Shown here: positions 33,767-47,007 of the stretch, piece after piece
Layout: every line of letters begins with the position of its first letter
Position numbering within the stretch: position 1 is the stretch's first letter
Assembly (NCBI GenBank): GCA_021234155.1
Contig: JAJEKV010000300.1
Coordinates: 126,001 to 190,000 of the forward strand
Length of the DNA: 64,000 bases
Origin: Isoetes taiwanensis
Lineage: Eukaryota > Streptophyta > Lycopodiopsida > Isoetales > Isoetaceae
Direction of reading: 5' to 3'
The notes under the pieces: model-generated
What the model saw: the letters and a program-made list of their open reading frames with translations, nothing else
Databases searched by the model: none
What the model was told of the DNA's origin: nothing
Made by a program: the position numbers and the translations under genes

Positions 33767-35440
33767 TTTTCTACAATTTGAAAGAATAGAATAGAATAGA
33801 AGAAAAAATGTGGTAATTTTTGCATTTGACATGATTCTAAATAGGAAGAAAGGTAAGAATATGAATGTGGATGCGAGGGGCATTATTGCATGTTTTGTGT
33901 TGATCTAGTGTGCAATAGAAATGCCCAGAGAAGATGCCTTTCTGACAATATGTCGTACATACTCTTACAATGATGGATCTAGGATGGACATGGTAAAACA
34001 AATGGCTTTGGCCCTTAATATTCTCCAAACAGACTCTTACAATGATGGAAAACATGATAGAGAATTGCGACAAAACTGTAGAAACTAATCTAGGATGACG
34101 TGGTAAAGCAAATGGCTTTTAGCCCTCAAAATTCGGTAGCAAAATTGTAGCGATTCAATTTAGTATGAAGATGGCAAGGCCAACAACATTTAGATATCTA
34201 TTGGAAATTGAAATTAAGATGACGAATATGGATGTCCAATTGTCCATATATATGAGTAGAGTCATTTTGTGGCATGTAGATGATCGTCTTTATGTCAACC
34301 ATTGAATTTCTTTCCCTTCACGTATGAGTAGCAATTTGGTACATATCTAGATTTTATCATAGAGGAATGGCACAATATGAGTTACAATCCATGTCCTATT
34401 TTCCTGAAGAAAGACTTGTGAATCAAAGAAACACGTCCTTTAGCACATACTTGTCTTTCTTCTAAGAGTTGCAGAGCATGTCATGATGAGATTATGATAT
34501 TTAGGATCTAATGAAAATCATTCATAGAAAATCTAGATAATTGTATAAAGAAAGGCATTGGTCACTATTATAGTTCAAGAAGTGCAAATTCATGCGTGTA
34601 AGACTTTGAGCCCTACCATATAGTGGACTTTGAGCCCTACCATATAGTGAATGACTTGTATGTAATGAAGGTGCAACTGTAGACTCCTATATAAATTTGA
34701 AATTAGCATATAGAGGGACACATATCAAATAGTTGCTTGCAAATGCCTTAAACATGCAATGAAATCGGTGTGTCTACAGACATATAGTTGCTTGCAAATA
34801 ACATGTAAGAATCAAACTCAAGAATAACCAAGTGTGCATAAACCCTGTGAGGCATATCATTTAGGAAATAAAATGTTGATGAAATGTTGAGATGTTTTTC
34901 GAATAAAAGCTAATAACCTCCACAACATGTCGCTCAAGTTTTAGTTAAATCCTAGAATGACACGACATATATAGCTATAACTTATCTAGAAGTTATTCAT
35001 ACTCCTTTGTTTCTTTTAAGCAATGAGGCATCCAATCATCCAAACGTTAAACACGACACACTTGCTTAGCAACAGTCAAATATTAACAGCAAGAGGATGG
35101 AATCTCACAAAGCATGATATGCATTTCCGAAACTATCAAAGACCCAGATATAAATTATTTGGAATTTATTTAGGGTGCCCATCAATATGCCTACATCAAA
35201 ATGAAACATGCACAGATAAATTTAGTTGATGTATTACCATTTAGTCCATTGCAACATGGCACATTCAATAATGGAGATCATAAGTCCAAAATGTAACATG
35301 TCTGCCTTCGTATATAATATGAGTGATACCATGTAATATATTCCATCTTCATATCAAGGATATTTCAAAATGACAATAGCGTAAGGACGAACAAAGTTCG
35401 CAGTCGTACATTCTGCATATCCCCATGCTTCAAACTAAGC
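33767..35440. other. No gene recognised
   Basis: Starts with three AGAAT units (33781-33795) next to the Helitron terminus. A 25-bp unit, ACTTTGAGCCCTACCATATAGTG, is repeated at 34602-34651. Otherwise AT-rich with short unsupported ORFs. Confidence 0.4.
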
Positions 35441-35449
35441 AAAGTCCTA

Positions 35450-38400
35450 CATTTGCGAAATGAATTTTACAACAGGTGATCTAAACTGAAGTTGCAGGTG
35501 AGATGGTGGAATCCATTTACCTGTAGAGGTCGCCAAGCAAAAGGATGTAAAACAAATGGGCCCATCCATGAAATAAAGCGCGCGCTGGTTTAATAGCATT
35601 ATTTCCCCTTGAAGCAGAGAAATCATAAACTCTGATCTACACATTGGAGTTTAAATCCATTCTTAAGCCTAGCTGCATGTCTACATCGCCAAGCAATGCC
35701 ACCAAACAGAAACGTTGTACATGCAAAAATTAGTAGTTGCTCTCCAAAAAGAATACCAGAAAGCAAGTAACGGAAAAGCATTAGAGCAATTACCCCAAAG
35801 GACAACATAACAACAGAGAGTAGAAGCAAAAACATGACAAAAGACCAATGGACACGACTTTACGTACTTAACTTTGAGAGTTACAGGAGCTTATAATTGC
35901 TAGGGCTATTATATGTCCATAAGACATCTTCATTGGCCATGAGAAAGAATAAGATAATGCACCTTTGCTTTTGCTTTCTAAAAATTTTAGTCTTCGGGGA
36001 TAGATTATAGTATGAACTAATAGGCTTTGGGTCTGCTAAAGAACTTCACATTCTCATGACATTCTCTAGATAACGAAAATATCTCACCGGAAATGGGTTT
36101 CAATACTCAAACATCATTTCTACTCAAGGGCGCCTGCGGTCACATAGAATCTATGTTTTCTTAATCCACAAGCAATTAAAAGCTTCTCTGCACAATGCTA
36201 CCTTAATCGAGCTTGTTGGAATATCACACGTAATACCATGACCAAAGCCCGCATATATAAGGAACTGGCTTTTCGTAGTCATTTCACTATCTATTAAGCA
36301 AATCTTAAAACCGCTTTCGTTTTGAACACTAAAAGCCGGAGCTGAAATCAAGAAACCATACAAAGCGGTGGTTCTATATGAGTGACCATATCTCCTACTT
36401 AAAAGAAAGAATTGCATATGGAGAAACCAAAAGTAGCTGATCCAAAGCCTATGGTGTTATTAGGTATGGCTGTAGCTCAATTTTGTATCCGCGACTGACC
36501 CAAAATAGAGCAAAATTTTGAAGTGTAGACTTACAACAACCGGGGTTACCTAATTTACAATGTGGCATGCATGAAGTTATATGATCTATGACTAATAGAA
36601 TCAACCTAATCTAGGAGGAGATTGTATAAGAGCTAGTGTTGGATATGCTATGGATGGAATCTTAGTTGGATCAACACTACATGATATAGAGAGTAGCTGA
36701 TCGTTGCAACTATGTCGTATTAGCAAATGAATGAAAATTAAGTGTTGTGAAGTTTCAAATGGACTGGTGGGCGGCATTACATGTTCCAAAACACCCATGA
36801 CTTTATTCCACCACAATCTATCCGCAAACCGCATACAATGGAACTGGAACATCAAGACTCACAAATGCAACTCACTAATGGTTGTAGATGGCAAGGCCAT
36901 CCACGGGTAAATATCGATTGCCCAATAGGACCATGTCACAATTATATAAACCTAAAAGCAATTTAAAATGGAAGCACAAATGAAATAGGGAATGTAAATG
37001 CCGCCTCTTACAACAAACCGGTCAAGGCATACACATGTTCCAAAAACACCCATGACTTTATTCCACCACAATCTATGCCGCAAACCGCATACAATGGAAC
37101 TGGAACATCAAGACTCACAAATGCAACTCACTAATGGTTGTAGATGGCAAGGCCATCCCCGGGGTAAAATATCATTGCCCAATAGGACCATGTCACAATT
37201 ATATAAACCTAAAAGCAATTTAAAATGGAAGCACAAATGAAATAGGGAATGTACATGCTTGCCTCTTACAACAAATTGGATATTCTAGGTAGGTATATAC
37301 TCGCAAAAACGTCGAGGGCCTACAATAATATGCTTTTGAGACTAATACGAAAGCTTACTTGCAAAGATGCAAAAGCAAAATTAGATGGAACTCAATCCAC
37401 TAAGCTAGCGGGATGGAACTTGAAAGCTTTTATTTCAAGCACGTGCTTTATACTTTGCCGCTATTTCCCAAACAGATATGACATGATAGAAAGCTTAGGA
37501 GAAAAAGGATAATTTTTCATATGGAAATTGCATCTGAACCAGCTCATTAGTGGCAAATCGGTGTCGCAACAAAAAGGGTTATAGAAGTAGGTAAGTAGCT
37601 TTGGTAGAATGCAAATATAGGGATGAATTTGGCAACAGAGCTTATATGGAGTAAAATCTTTGAACAAATACACTAAATGGTAGTCAAAGAATATACCGTA
37701 ACAAATCTAAAGAGAATCTAGAACCTTTACCAACAATAAGAGTTCGATCTATCCGACTTGAAGTTTCGCATGCAATACATTCGCTTGAGCAAACGCCACT
37801 ATGGACAGATGTTCCGATGCAATACATTGGGTTGAACAAACGACACTATGGATGGATGTCATTGTATAAAGGCAAGTTATGAAAACATTCATGATCCCTC
37901 ACCTTAGGAGAATTGAATTAGTTTCAAACATGAATCGCATTGCTTCTTGAAGTCTCATTTTAGCAAAAAGTCTCCTCGTGAATGATACCATAGGTTAGTG
38001 TTGGTAAAGACCACATCATAATTGCGGTTAAAGAATTCAACTTACAATTTAGTGATGAATATATGCAGGAAACAAATCCATCTAGCCCGCCCAAATGCTA
38101 CCATACGTCACGAGCCTCCCACGATCGCAGAAATTATGACATGCAATGGGAATTATGCATCGCAGCATGTCTACATCATATCTGAAAAATGGAGAACCCA
38201 TGAGATCATGCGTGTGCATATTTTGCAGAGCCCATGAACAAAAAGAGATGACAATTTGGCACATGAGCACGTTTGGATATCTTTGGGATGGAATCCTTCT
38301 AAAACCACATTATAAGTGCTTCAAGCAACAATGGAAAATGAAACAAAGTAATATTACATAACAACAATCTCATAATGTGCAACTTAAAGAAGACAATCTA

Positions 38401-39446
38401 CAACTCTAAATCGTTCAGGTTTAAATAAAAACTATACTAAGGAATTGACACACAAAGGATCTAACCGAGATTCCGTTCTACCAATAAATGCACACATGAC
38501 ATTATTCTTTAAAATACTTTTAACAAACTGGGGATCTTATGACGACATAACTTGGCATAACTTAGGTAGTACATACCTCCAAGCCCAACAGGAAAACCTT
38601 AGAACCTGATTATCTAGGCCTCAAATCATGAAACTTTGAATTTTCTTCTTGGCTCACCTGGATACTGCTTCATGCTCCTCATAAGAAACAGTGACCCAAT
38701 CAGGCAAACAGAAGTAGCTCTTTCCACATGAGCTTCCATGGCGCCATAAAAGCCATTTTTCTTGCTTCTAATTTCCTGAAATATACAGATAGGATCATAA
38801 TAGTAGATAAAACAGAAAGAGATTAGATTGATAAAGAATAGATGCACCTATAGCTCTGTAGCATACATTGTCATAACCAAGTTTTGAAGCTCCAAGCAAG
38901 GGATCACGAAAAAGAAGTTCCGTGATTGCCATCAAGTGGAGGCTTGAAATGAAACCGCAATCATGGAGGAAGGCGGATGAAACCGCCAAAACGAAATGAG
39001 ATAGATTTCGAGCCCCAAAATGCCGCGTGACGAAATCATACTTAATATTGGTCGCCTTTGCAAAGGCGTCCTAATTGCAAGATGAAGGTGGATCTATCCA
39101 TTTCACAATGAAAAATATACGAAAATGAAAATGTCGAACGGATGTTGCACGAAAATGTACATCATCTGGCTGGTCACCGAATATCCGAAAAAAAGCGGAG
39201 GAGCATTTAGTCTAGTCTAGTGAGAAGAGAAGGTGGATGCAAACATTTTGGTGGCGGGAAGAGTGAAAAATCGAGAAGAAAGATGTTACCGTTGGAAATC
39301 GAGCAAAGCGGCGTGACCCAAAATCCTGTTGAAAGCCATGGATGCATAAACACCTAGCATAAGCGCAATCCATTTGCCCGATTCAACAAATCCGGCATGC
39401 ACGCCACGATGCAGCATGCTGAGAAAAGAAGTCGAAATCATAAAAA
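35450..39446 (-). CDS. Exon-like segments of an unrecognised membrane-protein gene
   Basis: Several minus-strand segments have protein-like composition and splice-like borders. 39446-39290 reads GVHAGFVESGKWIALMLGVY and ASMAFNRILGHAALLDFQR, with a GTAAC donor. About 38990-38848 reads FISSLHLMAITELLFRDPLL and GASKLGYDNVCYRAI. 38775-38658 has both a TATTTCAG acceptor and a CCAG|GTGAGCC donor and reads NGFYGAMEAHVERATSVCLI, then GSLFLMRSMKQYPG. About 35835-35645 is strongly hydrophobic (FVMFLLLLSVVMLSFGVIAL, then FGEQLLIFACTTFLFGGIAW), suggesting two membrane spans. About 35630-35518 reads GEIMLLNQRALYFMDGPICF and ends at CTACAG|GTAAAT. I cannot name the family or prove the segments belong together. 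They might be fragments carried by the Helitron whose 3' end lies at 33739. Confidence 0.35.
36781..37285. repeat. 254-bp tandem duplication
   Basis: ATGTTCCAAAACACCCATG at 36781 recurs at 37035 with one inserted A. The two units stay nearly identical through GAAATAGGGAATGTA and CCTCTTACAACAAA. Few differences are visible, so the duplication is fairly recent. No coding meaning is seen. Confidence 0.9.
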
Positions 39447-39764
39447 AAAATCCCGATTTTTAGAAAGCCGGAAATAATTGACGGCATCCAAAAACATTAA
39501 TAATCTTAAGAAATCGACTTAAAAAAAAACCAAAAAAATTTCCTACCAGGCCGGAAAATCCAAACTTAAACAATAGGATAGGATATGCACTATAAGAAGA
39601 GTCCCAATCAACAAGTAATAATGAACATAGCCAACAATCATGTTGAAAGGTTATAGTACACAATAAGAAAATTCCAAATTAACACTTAACAGGCAAATGT
39701 TAAGCCCTACACTTCGAGCCCCGAGTTATAGACACTAATTTATGAACTATGAGCTCTATATTTA

Positions 39765-41837
39765 AAATTAGATTTTGCTAAAGCTTATGATAGTGTGAAG
39801 TGGACTTTCTTGGATGCCATGCTTTTGAAATTGGGATTTGGGTCTGGTTTCCGATCTATGATGCAAAAAATGTTGATTTCTGCTAAGGGGATAGTACTGT
39901 ATCATGGAGAACCATTGGTGCTTTTTCCAATTGAACGTGGAATAAGGCAAGGTTGCCCTTTAGCTCCTTTTTTGTTTACTATAGTGGCAGAAGGACTTTC
40001 TCAACTATTGCATGAGGCTGAAAAGGATTGTTTGGTAAAGGGATTATTATTGGAGGAAGGTGAAACAGGTTTTGGTTAATCGGTTTGCGAGACGATACCT
40101 TCTTGCTAGTGGATGGTGAAGAGAATAATGTGCGATAATCAAAAGATTTTGGATATATTTTCAATTGCATCCGGGTCTCCTTAATTGGGCTAAGTGTAGT
40201 GCTTTATGGGTGGGGGAGGAAGATTCCAAGATTTTTTATATGAGTATGCCCGGAAGGTTGTTGTACCATCCGCAAAAGACAAAGCTTCTAGGAGTTCCCT
40301 TTGGTTTAGATATTGACATGAATGAAGCATGGGATGAAATTATCTTAAATTTACAAAGGCAACTGATTTGGTGGAGAGGTTCAAAGTTATCCTTTGGGGG
40401 TAGAATTCAAGTAGCTAAGTCAGTATTGAACAATACGCATATTTATTTGGTTTCGGTTCTATTGGCTCCAGCTTCTAAGTTTGTAGAGATAAAAAAGATT
40501 GTAAGAGATTTTGTCTGGTGTACCGATCAAGGAGGCACTGTGAAGGTGGCGTGGAAGAAATGTATGTTGTTTAAACAACAAGGAGGACTTGGTATGTTGG
40601 ATCTTTCTTTACAGGGTAAGGTCTTAGCTTCTAAGCTATTGTTCATTTTGTTGAAAGATGATTGTGCATCACCAGGTATGAAGTTACTTAAACAATCAGT
40701 AAAGAAGTATATGGTTTTTCATAAGCGAGGTGTGAGAATTGAGCTCCCTTGGGCATTGTTATATCCATTGAAAGCTTCTTCACATGCCTCTCCAATCTTT
40801 GAAAGGCTTGCCGGGCCCGAAGGTAGTCCAAATAGTGATTACATTTGATTGGGAAGCTTGTCTCCGTGCATCTTCCCCTTCGTGGTTGCCTTTGTATACT
40901 CATGGACAACTACACCCGGGGTTAGTAGAATTTATGCATGCGCATTCCCAAGCGAGGTGGAGGAGAGCAGGTATTATTTCTATTGAACAGTGGTATTTTG
41001 GTATTGACATTGCTCCTTGGCAATGGTCTCAGGAGACATATGGGTTGTTGGATAAAGATATCAGTATATGGGCTTATGTAGCAAGTGCTCTTCCTCTAAT
41101 TAAGAAGGTGGGTAACAAGATATCTTTGGAACTTTGTTCAAGGTATTAAAGAAGGCAAGAAGCTAAGTTCATGCTACTGGATTGCTTACCTCCTCAAATA
41201 CTTTATCACCTTCTCGAAAATGGCACTTACAGACTTTGTCTTCTCAATGGCAATCCATCTAGAACCTTGTTTGGTCTAAATATAATCCTCCAAAGGTAAA
41301 TATTCTACTTTGGCAGGTGATTCATCGCTCTTTGAGAGTTAATGAGATGGTTCATCGCTTTAAGTGGGAGTAAGCCCACTTTGCCTAATGTGGCGGTGCA
41401 TTGAAACATTGGAGCAATCGTTTATATTTGTGTGTAGAGCTGAGTAGTCTTAGGTCCCGGGTCGCATTCTCTTTTGGAGTATCTTTGGATAGTCAAGACT
41501 TTCTTTTTTGGGTATTTATCCAAATCGGTGGATCGCTTCTAAAAGGATTGCATTTCACATGGCAAAGTCTTGGCTAATATGGAGTGTATGGAAGCGAAGG
41601 CGAAGAAAGGTCTTTTATGATAAGCGTATTTCTTCTCAGGTGGTGCTTCAAGAAATTCGTAAGAAGTTGTATAATTGCTTTCAAATCTCCAATTGGCCTG
41701 ATCGTATTAAAATTCCAATATGGAGTGATCATCTAAAAGTGATTGATGCTTCAGGGACATTTCTTACTTTTGGAAGTACTTTGTAATATTTTGAGTGTAT
41801 AATATGAAGTAAAACACGTTCTTCAAAAAAAAAAATA
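39765..41837 (+). pseudogene. 5'-truncated plant L1-type LINE with poly(A) tail
   Basis: Begins inside the reverse transcriptase: LDFAKAYDSVKWTFLDAMLL, then GIRQGCPLAPFLF and a maturase-like linker. The YADD box itself is lost in a deletion near 40080-40160. It continues KTKLLGVPFGLDIDMNEAWD, WWRGSKLSFGGRIQVAKSVL and WKKCMLFKQQGGLGMLDLSL, the thumb/connection of plant LINE ORF2. The remnant zinc-binding C-terminal region follows (YNPPKVNILLWQVIHRSLRV, AKSWLIWSVWKRRRRKVFYD). Frameshifts and stops are present. The 3' end reaches a poly(A) run at about 41826-41837. It differs from the LINEs after 42.4 kb in tail type and C-terminal domain, so it is a separate lineage. Confidence 0.9.
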
Positions 41838-42344
41838 TTGGAAACAATCCTATGAGCAAGCAGCTTGACCACAGACTTAAGTTCGTGAAGATAATAAGGA
41901 ATAATAACGAGGAACATTATACAAGCCTAAACTCTACCCAAAGTTTAGAAATGGATGCAAGCCCATAGACCATATGCAAAGCCATAATATACACAAGTTA
42001 ACAACTAATACACTATAGATTTATTTCTAAAGTAACAAACCCAAGCAGTAATAATTGAATAATACTATATTCAACTCCTTAGACAACGGACTCAAGTCTG
42101 TGAATTCTATCCAAATCTTATATATTGGATTTAATCTCAAGCGTAATTGAATTACGTTACAATCAATTTTATATTTGGATAGATCTATCCAAATAGATAA
42201 CGGACTCAAATCCGTGAATTCTATCCAAATCTTAGATAAATGGACACCATTTGTGAGTTTTGTATATCCAAAACTTGAAATACAAACTCAAGTTTGTGAA
42301 CTATGCCCACTCCATAGGCTAATTCAAATCTTAGCTATTTAAGA

Positions 42345-42346
<2 letters not shown>
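41838..42346. other. Spacer with a duplicated 38-bp phrase
   Basis: AACGGACTCAAGTCTGTGAA followed by TTCTATCCAAATCTTA at about 42085-42121 recurs at about 42199-42234 with few changes. Otherwise AT-rich and non-coding. It borders the (CT)n tract and shows no LINE 3' signature. Confidence 0.6.

Positions 42347-42419
<73 letters not shown>
42347..42419. repeat. (CT)n microsatellite, 73 bp, at LINE A 5' junction
   Basis: A pure dinucleotide tract lies between unrelated spacer DNA (left) and the 5' end of LINE A (GGACGCTAGGGTTTCG). No LINE or SINE 3' end precedes it, so this may be the original target microsatellite. Confidence 0.95.
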
Positions 42420-42422
<3 letters not shown>

Positions 42423-45400
42423 CGCTAGGGTTTCGCCGCTGTAACTCCGCTAGGGAAAGCCATAACTCAGAAAGCCATATCTCACATCGATTGCAACGGA
42501 GTTGGGCTCGCTGGAAAGCTTATCTCGAGCTCTTTCCAACGGTGTATAACATCAATACTTTTTGATTCAGTTTGCAGTCTGTAATTGGCATTTTCTGGGA
42601 CTGTGATACAGACAGTGGTAGTAGGACAAATGGCAAAAAGAAACGGTGAGATGGACCGCAGAAACAAAAAAGAGGGAACCGAGGATGCCGGGTCATCATC
42701 GACTCAAAAGTGCGGAACAGGGGAGCCTGGAAGTATCAAGAAAACAGGAACCCGGTTTTTCCTCCACGAATCGCAAGCTCCGTGAGAAAACCGACCCGCC
42801 CCGTGAGGGTACAAAGGACCAAGCAAGATCCGTTAGATGTCGCTGGCCGATGAGGGCAGCCATGGAATTCTCAACCCCGCCTATGAAGACATCAATGGAG
42901 GCCTCTGTCCAAAACATGGTAAGTGATTTGAAATCTTTCTTGTTAGCTCATGTGCAAGTAGAAGTGGAGAAATGTCAAAGACAATATGATAATGGAATTA
43001 GAGCAGTTCAAGAAGGGAATTAAAGCGTAATTTGAAGCTTTCAAGCAAGAGGTTTTGAGTGAAGATAGTGATTGCGAAGATGATGTAGAAGAGCAGGAAG
43101 AAAAGGACATCTCCGAATCCAAAAAGCAATTATCAACTTTATAGAAGAGCAAGAAAGGAGAAAAAGCATTGAACATCCGCTTGATTAGCATACCGAACAG
43201 ATCGTAGAAAAGACCAAAGACATTGTTCGGGCTTTTTGTGAAAATGAACCGGGCGGTGATAGATTCGTGCATTACGTGATGCATTTCGGATTGGCAAGCA
43301 AACCCGATAGGGATCGTCACATTATTGTCAAATTCAGATCAAAGGAAGACAAGATTAATATATCAAAAAAGAAGACCATGCTCAAGGGAAAGAAGATCGG
43401 ATCAATGATGATCTTACTAAGAACCGGCCAAGAGTACAAGGAACAAAAGTGATCCTCAAGGAAGCAAGGCAAGCGGGGAAAAAAGCGTACTGGCGACGGG
43501 GGAAGGTCATGGTGGAAAATCCAGAAAATGCATAGGTATTTGAGACCACTAGGATAATGTGTTGGAACATAAATTCTATTAGTCAGTATAAAATAGATGT
43601 AGTAGATGATCTATTTTCAAATGTAGATGTTTTGTTCTTCTTAGAAACTTGTGAAAATGAAGAAAAAAAGGTTTACCGACATACATGGGTTTACATTGTT
43701 GCACTGTTTGGCACAATAAAGGTTGGCGCCTAAAAGGACATGGTGGGATTGCATGCTATGTAAGGTCAGGCATGAAACACCTGGTGAAAATAATGAATGA
43801 AAGAGGATCATTGCAGCATATCTGGGTGGAGTTACAACGCCAGAAAGGTAAGATATTTGTGGCGGGATGTTACTTTCCGTACGAGAGAATCACCAATTTA
43901 TGACTCGGACCCGGATCGGGATGACCCTTTTTAGCTTAGAACGGGATGTCCTTTCATTCTTTGCCGGATGGTGATGTTCTCTTATTAGGAGATTTCAATC
44001 CGAGCATTGCTACCAAAACAAGCAGCCTATCGCTAGCATGGAAGGGGATCCCGTGATATATGGGTTGAGATGCTTGATGATAAGGAAGTATCCCAGAAGG
44101 ATGGAGTAGAACCACGGGCAGATAGAATAAGATGGCCTACACCCCAAGGCAACCATGTGCTTAATATGTGCAATGGGCTTGATTTATTGGTTTATAATGG
44201 CACAAGAGGTTTCCGTGTACAGTAAGTGCACATGCGTAAATGCAAGTGTTGTTGATCTCGTTCTTGCTACATCCCGGTTTTGCGTAACAGGTGTTACATA
44301 TGTCTATAGGGAAGAGATGGAAAAGATCTCAGATCATACACCGATACTTGATTGTGTTAAGCACCAAGAATTACACATGCCACTAAGGCACGTTGTGTCT
44401 CTAAGCCCCGCTGATAACGCATGAAATATCATAAAGTGGAAAGCTATATGAAGAAGTGTGAGGCAAGAGCCTCCACAACAAATTGGCCCAAATGACACCG
44501 ATAAATTAAGTGACAAAATTGCGAGAGTTAGTTCTAGATGTTGCCAGCGATTGTTTTGTCTCACACGTAGAAAGATGAAGGGGTTGCCATGCAATAGTTG
44601 GTTTGATGCGTCTTGTAGAGCAAAAAAGAGAGGCATTTAAGGTGCAAAGGGGAAGATAAACGAGATTAAAGAAAGAATATTTTGCACTCACGAAATCAAA
44701 AAAGAAAAAAGTATGTGTACTGAGACGGCAGGAGCTGATCCGTGACACTATAGCGCATCCCAAAAAATTCTCGAATGAGCTTAAGCCTAAGATGAAGCAA
44801 GAGACCCATTCGGAAACCATGGCTTTAGTAAGCCTGCGCGTAAAAGCCGTATCACATGCCTGAGGCCAATCAATGTCGGTAATCTTGACTTACGGGATGT
44901 ATTTGGTGCTTTGATTTGGAAGACTTAGAAGAAGGGTTAAGTCATCTTGCCAACGGAAAGTTTTATTTTGATTCAATTGGGCTGGTTCTTTGAAATGTTC
45001 AAATGGGCAGGTAACTCAATACATGTTGCATTGTTGTCATTATTTAACAATGTTTTGCGCAAAGGGTTTCCTCGCGACTTGGCGGTGAACAGAGTTATCC
45101 CCTTGCATAAAGCTGGAGATGAGAATGATCCGGAAATTACCGGATGATTCCGGGTTAGTAGTTTATATGCCAAATTATTTCTTTGCTATCTTTGAATTGT
45201 AAATTGAGCACCGGGCTGAAAAACATAATGTTAGAGCCATCGACAGGCAGCTTTAGACCAAAAAGATCTGATTGATCATTTGGTTACTTTATGAAGCTAT
45301 GATTGATTCGGGTTAAGGGTAAGAAAAACCCCTTTATGCTCTTTTTGTTGATTATGCTAAGGCATTTGACACGGTATCTAAGTAGTAATTTATGGGAGAG

Positions 45401-46949
45401 AATGGAGGCCCTAGGGGTACCAATTGAGCTTAGACATGCAAAGGAAGATACTTTATGATAAAGTTTTGGTACAGCTATCATCCCCCTACATTGAGCAATG
45501 CGCAGATGTGGTAGAAAGTAATATTGGGGTGAAGCAAGGGGTGCCCATTGTCGCCCACACTATTATTTGCCTATTCATAGACCAATTGCGGAGGCTTGGA
45601 TGTCCGAATATGGGGGGGGACCCCATTGTTTAGATGCATGGTTCTGTTGCTCTTATATATTGATGATGTTGTTCTTCTTTCCCGATTCGGTGGAAGGCAT
45701 GCATAAGCACTTAGATCTCCGGGCACATTTCTGCGGAACACAAAAGTATGAGGGTAAATATGTCAAAGACTAAGATGATGGTATTTGGGACAAATAAAGT
45801 AGATCATCTTAAATTCCTCTATCATGGAGAACACCTGTGGAAATTGTCACCTCATATAAGTATCTAGGGATACATGTGGACAAGGGGCATAAGTGGAACT
45901 CTGCTTTGTTGACCATAGAGTAAATGGAGGCCCTGAAAGCATTATATAGCATGCAACGTAAAAAGTGGAAAAAAAAAAGAAATATGGGACTTTTAGCCCG
46001 AAGGCGTACATTATATCGAAAGCTGGTCCAAACGGTTTTGCTCTATGGGTGTGAAGTATGGGGTAGGGATTATCGGTAGAATCTGGAAAAAGGTTGAGAA
46101 AGTGCGTAAGAAATTCTTGAGAACAGAATTGGGTACTAAAGCTCAAACTCCATATGATATCTTTGCTTGTAGAGTGTGGCATGATGCCACTAGAGGCTGA
46201 AGCCCTATGCGAACGCTTACATCTCTCTAAGTTGCTATTTGATATGCCGGAAGATAGCTTACCAAGGCTAGCATTAGAAGAAACAAGAGACAAGGGATGG
46301 TACTCGAGATATTATGGAATGGATGAGGAAGTGGGGGATGGACATTCATGGTATACGGAGAATAAGGGCAATCTAAGAGAGTGGGTGCATGAGCACCTCA
46401 TTAGAAGAAGCTGGAGAGTCCAGGAGACAAAAAACATTTCTATAGACAAGATATAAATCCCACTCTCCAAGAGGCCAAATACCTCAAGGAAGGTGTGTCT
46501 TTTGGCCGACACGGATGATAAGCGAGGATGCGGCTTAGCTCCCATAGGCTTGGGGTTGAAGTAGGGACGTTGGAGTAATATTCCCCATGAATTGAGATTT
46601 TGCAAAGTATGCAATATGGGAGAAGTAGAAGATGAATTGCATGTCATCGTAAGGTGCCCGATCATACTCGGGGATTCGAGATAAGTACAAGATCCATTCA
46701 AACTCTTTCTTTGGAATTCTTTGATATGCCCGGACATCACATTGGGAAACACTTGAAGGAAATATTGATGAGAGAAAACATTTAATGAGTATTAAAGATC
46801 AGTAATGTTATACATGATGAGATGGGAAGAGTCTAATGCATTCTTGTCGGAAGATGCATTAGAGGATATCTTTATAACGTTGAATATGTACATTGATCGT
46901 CTCATAGACCTGGTGGTCTACTGGGCGTAATAAATACAAATTTCATTTC

Positions 46950-46952
<3 letters not shown>
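42420..46952 (+). pseudogene. LINE A, near full length, heavily decayed
   Basis: A 5' leader starting GGACGCTAGGGTTT precedes ORF1 (first ATG near 42630). ORF1 shows a charged linker and RRM-type remnants (LNIRLISIPN, DRHIIVKFRSKEDKINISKK). ORF2 then shows apurinic-type endonuclease blocks (GGIACYVRSGMKHLVKIMNE, IWVELQRQKGKIFVAGCYF, LLLGDFNPSI, and the SDHTPI motif at 44331-44348). Reverse transcriptase includes GFPRDLAVNRVIPLHKAGD, LFVDYAKAFDTVS and the catalytic YIDDVVLLSR near 45656. The C-terminal zinc knuckle is C-x2-C-x9-H-x4-C (CKVCNMGEVEDELHVIVRC) near 46597-46655. Many stops and frameshifts are present. The 3' end carries the hairpin TAGACC-TGGT-GGTCTA then GCGTAATAAA and a TTTCATTTCATTT/(TC)n tail. 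Domain order is complete, so this is an old full-length insertion. Confidence 0.92.

Positions 46953-47004
<52 letters not shown>
46953..47004. repeat. (TC)n junction between LINE A tail and LINE B 5' end
   Basis: Fifty-two bases of TC repeat. LINE A's 3' end lies immediately left and LINE B's 5' start, GGACTCTCTAGGGTTTGG, immediately right. There is no other sequence between the two elements. Confidence 0.95.
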
Positions 47005-47007
<3 letters not shown>

